Shown one piece after another: positions 41,655-46,818 of a DNA stretch of 46,818 nt. The translations under genes were made by a program, and so were the position numbers. Positions within the stretch are counted from its first letter, which is position 1, and the number at the start of each line of letters is the position of its first letter. The notes under the pieces were generated by a model. The model saw nothing but the letters and a program-made list of their open reading frames with translations. It made no database searches and had not been told where the DNA came from. Source of the DNA: Scytonema tolypothrichoides VB-61278. Lineage in GTDB: Bacteria > Cyanobacteriota > Cyanobacteriia > Cyanobacteriales > Nostocaceae. Location of the stretch: assembly GCF_000828085.3 (NCBI RefSeq), contig NZ_JXCA02000002.1, forward strand, positions 410,453-457,270. Reading direction: 5' to 3'.

Positions 41655-43007
41655 TCAACTAAGAGCACTCAAAGCTTCCAAGGGTTGGAGTAAACCCCAA
41701 CCCCATCGGTTATCAGGACGACGACCAGTTCCCCCTGGATGTTTTGCCGTTTCCTTCAGTACATTCATAATATCTGTCACAGTTGCTGTTGGCTTAGCTG
41801 CCATTAACAAAGCTGCAACACCTGCAACATGGGGAGTTGCCATAGAAGTGCCATCCATATAGTTGTATTCGTAGGTTCCTTGAGAGGTTTTCGTCGGTGG
41901 TATGCACGAGTAAATCAGAGCACCTGGGGCAACAACATCTGGCTTTGTTACCACACCATTTGGCTCGTCTCCAGGAAACACCAGACTCGCCCCGCTACTA
42001 AAGAATGCGACATCAACCTTGTTGTTTGGCTGTTTTTCTATTGCACCCACACTGAAAGCGTTATAAGCATTGCCGGGTGAGCTAGTATTACCGTGGTTTT
42101 CGTTGCCGATCGCAACTACAGGTAAAATACCATACTGCGTCACTAATATGTCAAGTACCTCAGCAAACAATGGTTCGTAGTAACTTAAACCAAGGGACAT
42201 GTTGATAATATCAGCCCCTTTTTCGATCGCCCAAGAAATACCTTCCAACAAGGTTCGTAAAGTCGTATCACCTATTAGAACACCACCAACTAGCAAATTA
42301 GCTTGCGGTGCAACGCCAATAGAGAGACCTTTTGGGGTTTTACCTCCGGCGATCGTGCCACAAACATGAGTACCGTGCTGTCCAGAGTCAAAAGCTGGCT
42401 TGGCATTAATCCGCCGACCTAGTGGATCAATGACCACAAAATCTTTGACTCGTTTTTCGAGTGCTGGATGGGCAGCATACACGCCTGTATCTAGTACCGC
42501 CACATTAATGTTCTCACCCGTGGTTGTTTCCCATAATTTAGGAATCTCAAGCTGTTTCAATCCCCAGGTAATGTTGTCATTGTTTTCCTCAAGGAATAAC
42601 TCAGAATACTCCACTTTCCGGGGTTGGATGAGATGAATTTTTTGATTTGGCAAAATAGCAACCACATTAGGTTGTTCCACCAGGGCTTCTAGAGTTTTGG
42701 GAGTCACTTCAACTGTCGCCATTGGCATTGCGCCAGAACCGATAGTAGAAACCTCTAAAGGTTCATTTTGATATCCCATGTCTTCAGTCGCTTCCTGGTA
42801 CTGATCAAAAAGCTTTGCAGCTGCTTGATTAGCAGCCCGCTTTTGAACCTCAACCAGCCGATTTTTGAGTTCACGCAGACGACCTCGTGGCGGCAAACCT
42901 TCAACTGGCGGCGCTTTGTAGATCACAATTGCATCCCGCTTGTCATCACGCCCCATCTCGGCTAGAAATGGCTCGAAAGCTGGCGATATCTTATTTTCTG
43001 GATTCAT
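41655..43007 (-). CDS. S8-family subtilisin-like serine protease
   Basis: 450 residues, full catalytic set: Asp173 (VAVLDTGVYAAHP), His211 (SGQHGTHVCGTIAGG), oxyanion Asn302 (VVAIGNENHGN) and Ser388 (DGTSMATPHVAGVAAL). Residues ~25-125 resemble an I9 propeptide (DAIVIYKAP ... VVAILPNQKIHLI). There is no signal peptide, so it is probably intracellular or leaves by a non-Sec route. AGAGGT lies 9 bp before ATG 43007. It forms a two-gene unit with the propeptide-like protein. Substrate unknown. Confidence 0.92.
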   Translation of the reverse strand: MNPENKISPAFEPFLAEMGRDDKRDAIVIYKAPPVEGLPPRGRLRELKNRLVEVQKRAANQAAAKLFDQYQEATEDMGYQNEPLEVSTIGSGAMPMATVEVTPKTLEALVEQPNVVAILPNQKIHLIQPRKVEYSELFLEENNDNITWGLKQLEIPKLWETTTGENINVAVLDTGVYAAHPALEKRVKDFVVIDPLGRRINAKPAFDSGQHGTHVCGTIAGGKTPKGLSIGVAPQANLLVGGVLIGDTTLRTLLEGISWAIEKGADIINMSLGLSYYEPLFAEVLDILVTQYGILPVVAIGNENHGNTSSPGNAYNAFSVGAIEKQPNNKVDVAFFSSGASLVFPGDEPNGVVTKPDVVAPGALIYSCIPPTKTSQGTYEYNYMDGTSMATPHVAGVAALLMAAKPTATVTDIMNVLKETAKHPGGTGRRPDNRWGWGLLQPLEALSALS

Positions 43008-43435
43008 TGCGATCTACCTCTTCTTCAATTTATTTTCATCGGCTTAGTTTTTTACCATAGTGTGATTGCGGAATTTTTACTCTATCTCCTGTATTATTTT
43101 TTCAGACAAATGTTCCCTGCTCAGGAATCCCGGCAGGGAAAGATGTCTAAGCTGTCTACCAGTAGAGCAATTCCCGCTTTGTCAATAAGCCACTATGGAA
43201 GTGGACGAAATTCTCGTCCATCTGTCTTCTACCTGCTTTTAAAAATAGCAAAAATTTAAATATTATGAATTTTTGGCGATTTTTTTCCGATTTTGCTCAA
43301 AAATATGTTACCCATTAACTAAATAAATTCTCATCACAAAAAATAAAGTGTATAAATATACTTTATCCCACTTAAGTATAAAAGTGTTGAGAGTGCTATA
43401 AACTTTCAAAGTCGTTCAGCCTTGTCTGCTACCCT
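43008..43435. other. Intergenic region without convincing gene
   Basis: Holds the subtilase promoter side and the 3' end of the membrane/coiled-coil gene. The 65-codon plus-strand frame 43062-43259 lacks a ribosome site and conserved look. AAAGTGTATAAATATACTTT at about 43345-43364 is a near-perfect palindrome, followed by a related CACTTAAGTATAAAAGTG. Confidence 0.45.
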
Positions 43436-44176
43436 TTATTTGATATAGTGCTGCATTTGTGCTTCTCTATCAATTTTTTCTGAAGCCAAAAGCTCTGCTG
43501 CTTCTTGTAAAAGCTGATTCTGTTCTTGTTGAATTTCCTCTAGTCGAGTGGAAATTTCTACCAATCTTTGTTGGTTATCCTTGTGAATAGGAGAGATTGT
43601 AGGTAGTACCGTTGGTATACTATCAGTGGTTTTCGTATCGGTCAGTTGCTTAAAGACCAAGCTACCAACTTTGGTAAATGATACAAAGCTGAGCCTTGCA
43701 ACAGCTTGAAGTAATTTCAAAGGAACTTGCAAAACTGATAAACTGGCTGACTCAACTATACGACCAATAGCTTTGATGAGGCTCCAAATAACAGCAAGGG
43801 CAAAAACTAGAATCACTAAACTGATGATTGGGTGGTTAGCCGCCCAGCCGAGAATTTGAACCAGCCGCAAAAGTGTAGGATGTTGCTCAAACCAATCACT
43901 CATAGCAGAATAAATAGCTGTTTGAACCGCCACCGATGTTGTATTCTTTACTTGATCAGCTGATTGCAATGTTTGTTCAACAGAAGCTTTAGCTTGCTCA
44001 AGGGTTGTCGTCACTGTATCAACAGTGCGATGAGTTGCTTGAGATGCCGTTTCTTGCCAAGACTGCCCAATCTGTTGTGCTGATGTCGTTAAAGAGTTAA
44101 CACTTTGGTTAAGAAAATCTTTCGTGTGCTGAAAACCTAGACTTATATTTTTACAAAGTTCGGCTAGAAGTGCCAT
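43436..44176 (-). CDS. Membrane-anchored helical/coiled-coil protein of unknown function
   Basis: 246 residues from ATG 44176; a TTG at 44206 would lengthen it by ten. The N-terminal ~90 residues are a Thr/Gln/Ala-rich amphipathic helix (HRTVDTVTTTLEQAKASVEQ) resembling apolipoprotein/LEA-like repeats. One strong membrane segment follows (HPIISLVILVFALAVIWSLI), perhaps with a re-entrant helix, and the C-terminus is a coiled coil (RLVEISTRLEEIQQEQNQLL). It could shape or tether membranes. No family recognised. Confidence 0.7.
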   Translation of the reverse strand: MALLAELCKNISLGFQHTKDFLNQSVNSLTTSAQQIGQSWQETASQATHRTVDTVTTTLEQAKASVEQTLQSADQVKNTTSVAVQTAIYSAMSDWFEQHPTLLRLVQILGWAANHPIISLVILVFALAVIWSLIKAIGRIVESASLSVLQVPLKLLQAVARLSFVSFTKVGSLVFKQLTDTKTTDSIPTVLPTISPIHKDNQQRLVEISTRLEEIQQEQNQLLQEAAELLASEKIDREAQMQHYIK

Positions 44177-44934
44177 AGGGTATTTCACAACGGACACTGA
44201 AACCAAGATGAAGAACTTGATTCAATGTAACCAAAAATTTGTCCGGTTGATTATCAATTTTCGGCGATGATATATTCTATCCCTAGATATAAGTGCATTG
44301 ATAATAGCTGTTTGTATTTGTCCATTCATCTTTACTCATAAGATGGTCGTCACAGGCTTGTAAAATGATTGAGTACTCTCAAAAATTAGTGCACGATGAT
44401 CTTGAAACGAATTTCTTTTTCTACTTAGACATAAAATTTACAATTCATCCTTAATTGATAATTAATGATCTTTCCTAGGTTAGAAGATATAGACAAGTAC
44501 TATTTGTTACAAATAAAACAGAAATGATTTGAAATAGCAGGCGTTAAGCGCCTGTAAATCCACTACCCATGCACTTATCCAAAGGTTATTGCTAGGGAAC
44601 ACCGACCTTAGCTTTGACGTCAAAATAGAAGAAACACATAGCCCAGTCTTTTATCAAACTCATATGCCTTAGTGCAATGTATTAACCTCCTGATAAGCAA
44701 TCTCTGCTCATCAATTAGCTTATTTTTGGCACATTCTTGCAAATTAGTAAGCTTTGCCCTTATTCACATAATAAAAAGACACTGTCACACAAATAATACA
44801 TAAAATAAGATGCTCATCTTCCATATGAAGATTTACAACCTATGTTACGAGCATGACATCTGAGAAAAAAGTCTTATAACCCTATTATTTGACTCGGGAA
44901 CACTTTTTTTGAGCTATACACTGTCACAAGTCCC
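44177..44934. other. AT-rich divergent intergenic region
   Basis: About 750 bp, no gene. A small hairpin CAGGCG-TTAAG-CGCCTG lies near 44540, and an ATCTTC-CATAT-GAAGAT palindrome near 44816-44832, about 100 bp before the secreted-protein gene, may be a regulator site. Confidence 0.4.
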
Positions 44935-45600
44935 ATGAATTTCATTATCCGTTTGCTGAGTGTATTCAGCCTGTCTGTATCTGCGTTAGCAGCCTCTACC
45001 AACGTTGCAAGAGCGCTGGAAACTCCAACGACTCCCCAAAAGACAACAACACAACAAAATCTTTGTTCTTCCGATACCGTGGAGAATTTGCTGCCAACAG
45101 CCGTAGGTAAGCAAAGCCCTTCTCCACTTTCCTACCTGGCAAAGGCAGGTTTTACACAGAAGCCAGATGGTTCTTGGGTTTGTTATGTCAGAGATCAGAC
45201 AAAACAGAAGCGCTATTACACCTTGTTCAAAGTCCAACAAGTCAATGGAGCGCTTGTAGCTAGTTCGTTTCTAGAAAATGGGACTCTGGCTGAGGGACAG
45301 GATGCTCGCAGCTTGGAGTTGTTTATGAGCCTGATTTCAAACTATACGAGTGCAAATCAAGGGGATCGTCAAGGAATTCAAAACTATTTAGAATCTTTTA
45401 TTTCTCTAGTCAAGCAAGGAAAAGTACCTCCGTCGGGTCGAGGATATCTTTTTGACCTCACAAGCCGTGGATTTGTGGTATATCAATCCATTACACAAGG
45501 ACAACTTCAGGGCACTGCAATCACGATTAACATTACCTCGCCTCAAAATTTTGACTCTTCTCCAGTTTCTCAGGCGAAATCCCCCCGAGGCAGAGTGTAG
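44935..45600 (+). CDS. Secreted protein of unknown function
   Basis: 221 residues. A Sec signal peptide (MNFIIRLLSVFSLSVSALAA, cut near ARA) is followed by a Thr/Pro linker and a ~150-residue domain with two cysteines (NLCSSD and SWVCYV) that may form a disulfide, plus a YYTLFKVQQVNGALVASSF strand region and a helical LELFMSLISNYTSA. No known family. It precedes another secreted-protein gene by 109 bp in the same direction, so they may be co-transcribed. Ends RGRV. Confidence 0.75.
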   Translation: MNFIIRLLSVFSLSVSALAASTNVARALETPTTPQKTTTQQNLCSSDTVENLLPTAVGKQSPSPLSYLAKAGFTQKPDGSWVCYVRDQTKQKRYYTLFKVQQVNGALVASSFLENGTLAEGQDARSLELFMSLISNYTSANQGDRQGIQNYLESFISLVKQGKVPPSGRGYLFDLTSRGFVVYQSITQGQLQGTAITINITSPQNFDSSPVSQAKSPRGRV

Positions 45601-45709
45601 AAAAATTTAACATCAAAACGAAATTAAAAAAACTCCCTCAAATAATCTTTTCGAATTTGAAATTGGTTTTTCGTTAATTCCCTACTGCCTTGTTTACTGG
45701 AGGTTCATC

Positions 45710-46818
45710 TTGTTTAAGTCTCGTATTACAAAAACTGTCATTGCATTTTCATCCTACATGGCGGCAATACTGAGTGGACCTCAGCAGGCACTTGCTCAGC
45801 TCAGTATTGGACATTACGGTGTCCAGCCAGGACTGGAGTCAAATTATCTGCGATATCAACTCTCCGGCCAGGATTTGAGTAAAATGCGAGTCATTCCTGG
45901 ATGTAGCGTGGGATTTGGTGCTGCTTGTAACAAGTCTGGAGCAGTACTACAGCAATTAGTGGAATCTAATAACGGACCTAGTTACAATGACCTCTTGATC
46001 CGAGCAGCTGGAGGACAGCAAAACTTTCAAAATTTTGCCTCTTTCTACGGAAATAATCCTAACCTTGAAAAGATACCGTATACCTCATTCTGGCAAAACG
46101 ACAGTCCTTATATTATGGATGGGTATCGCTATACTCTTGGGCAAACAGTTAGTCGGACACCCCAAGCAGGTCTAGGACAGGTAACCAAGAACTTTTACTG
46201 GTCACCTGAAGGATCAGGGAATTCGCTTGATCCTCGCAGTGGCTTACTCAACCTAAAATACTCCTATGGGCGTTTGCTTTTGGAAGAAGTCGCAAAAATT
46301 CCCAATTGGAAGCAGCAGATTCAGTCTCAAGATTTGCCGCCAGAGGTCAAGCAGTATTATGTGAGTAACGTCTCTCAAGGGTTGCGTGCCTTGAACAGTG
46401 GCAATGAGGAGCAACTAGAAGGGAAGCTTCTTGATGTCCTCTCCGCACCATACACGCCAGAGGGAGCTCCGTTCAACCGTCCGAATGCTGGTATTCCTCA
46501 AGAGTTTGACCAGATTGTTGGGCAAGGTCTTCCAGGAGATGTCCTTGTAGCGGGACTCCCAATATTGCCTGAGGGAGATGTGATTAGCCAAGAAATTGCT
46601 CCTATTCCTGAAGGAGATGTTGTCACACGAGGCGGAGGTGGCGGATTCCCATACTGGGCACTCGCTGGTATTCCCTTAATTCTTCTACCTTTTCTTTTTG
46701 GCGGTGGGGATGATGATTCCTCAAGAAATGTCGCTGTAACACCACCCCCAACCGGTGAAACACCACCCCCAACCGGTGAAACACCACCCCCAACAGGTGT
46801 AACACCACCCCCAACAGG
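45710..46818 (+). CDS. Secreted, C-terminally membrane-anchored protein with Pro/Thr tail, 3'-truncated by the window edge
   Basis: The frame from TTG 45710 is open to the window end (369 codons visible). GGAGG lies 6 bp upstream of the TTG, an ideal spacing. A signal peptide (TVIAFSSYMAAILSGPQQALA, cut after ALA) precedes a ~270-residue unrecognised domain (LSIGHYGVQPGLESNY; two Cys in IPGCSVGFGAACNKSGA; tryptophans in SFWQNDSP and KNFYWSPEG), a PEGD-repeat linker (LPEGDVIS, IPEGDVVT), a Gly stretch, one hydrophobic segment (FPYWALAGIPLILLPFLFGG), acidic DDD, and TPPPTGE repeats. The hydrophobic segment followed by a Pro/Thr tail would leave the tail on the other side of the membrane or be a sorting signal. 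Function unknown. Confidence 0.8.
   Translation, partial: MFKSRITKTVIAFSSYMAAILSGPQQALAQLSIGHYGVQPGLESNYLRYQLSGQDLSKMRVIPGCSVGFGAACNKSGAVLQQLVESNNGPSYNDLLIRAAGGQQNFQNFASFYGNNPNLEKIPYTSFWQNDSPYIMDGYRYTLGQTVSRTPQAGLGQVTKNFYWSPEGSGNSLDPRSGLLNLKYSYGRLLLEEVAKIPNWKQQIQSQDLPPEVKQYYVSNVSQGLRALNSGNEEQLEGKLLDVLSAPYTPEGAPFNRPNAGIPQEFDQIVGQGLPGDVLVAGLPILPEGDVISQEIAPIPEGDVVTRGGGGGFPYWALAGIPLILLPFLFGGGDDDSSRNVAVTPPPTGETPPPTGETPPPTGVTPPPT
46739..46818 (+). repeat. 21-bp tandem repeat coding TPPPTG[EV]
   Basis: ACACCACCCCCAACCGGTGA is most of the 21-bp unit; copies start at 46739, 46760, 46781 and 46802, the last cut by the window edge. The third-base changes ACC/ACA and E/V swaps show mild divergence. Slippage could change the tail length between strains. 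Confidence 0.85.

Noticed and set aside
43062-43259. 65-codon plus-strand frame between the subtilase and membrane-protein genes
   Set aside because: No ribosome site, half hydrophobic by AT bias, not protein-like overall.
46623-46814. 63-codon minus-strand frame at the right edge
   Set aside because: Antisense reading of the tandem TPPPTG repeat.
1-46818. CRISPR arrays, tRNA or rRNA genes, complete insertion sequences
   Set aside because: No regular spaced repeats, no T-loop-like GTTCRANYC with matching arms, no rRNA-like stretches and no transposase frame were noticed by eye; a tRNA scan could still find something missed.

Overview
The window looks like the chromosome of a filamentous, probably heterocyst-forming (Nostocales-type) cyanobacterium. 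Reasons: a complete beta-carboxysome cluster beside an NDH-1 CO2-uptake cluster, many copies of the HIP1 octamer GCGATCGC, SLH-porin, PEP-CTERM and CHAT proteins, a HetZ-like gene, and the interspersed repeats seen in that group. No rRNA, tRNA, CRISPR array or complete insertion sequence was seen.

Layout. (1) 1-5.4 kb, an accessory cluster: a 5'-truncated FtsK/HerA-type ATPase, two tandem genes sharing a new-looking 72-residue helical module ending in Trp-Gly, then on the other strand a glycine-zipper/WD40/J-domain protein, an NTF2-like protein, an HNH nuclease and a stand-alone glycine-zipper protein. (2) 5.7-12.8 kb: a PsiE-family membrane protein, a very large bacterial relative of the animal phosphorylase kinase alpha/beta subunit (GH15 fold) with a decayed copy of its 3' end, and mgtE behind a leader that can hide its ribosome binding site. 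(3) 13.1-17.1 kb: a CHAT protease gene joined through an A10 tract to an adaptor domain plus HetZ-like protein, then a MuiA/DUF4139 protein. (4) 17.3-28.9 kb, inorganic carbon concentration: on the minus strand ccmK2-ccmK1-ccmL-ccmM-ccmN-ccmO followed by a CmpR/RbcR-type LysR gene; divergently ndhF4-ndhD4-cupB. NDH-1MS' converts CO2 to bicarbonate at the thylakoid and the carboxysome shell and core use it, so the shared 630-bp divergent region separates the two halves of one pathway. ccmM carries a good internal ribosome binding site and GTG for its short isoform. (5) 28.9-35.5 kb, mixed housekeeping: PLP decarboxylase, DJ-1/isonitrile hydratase-like protein, AraC regulator, ychF, GNAT, 2OG-Fe(II) oxygenase and a fold-back repeat. 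(6) 35.5-46.8 kb, mostly envelope and secreted proteins: SLH/OprB porin, a PEP-CTERM protein with a tandem paralogue that lost its targeting signals, a frameshifted FAD oxidoreductase, a subtilase with a separate propeptide-like protein, a membrane/coiled-coil protein and two secreted proteins, the last cut by the window edge.

The best candidates for something undescribed are the ATPase plus Trp-Gly module cluster (with its glycine-zipper/HNH neighbours) and the CHAT/adaptor/HetZ junction. All identifications are by eye from motifs and remembered family features; no database search was run.
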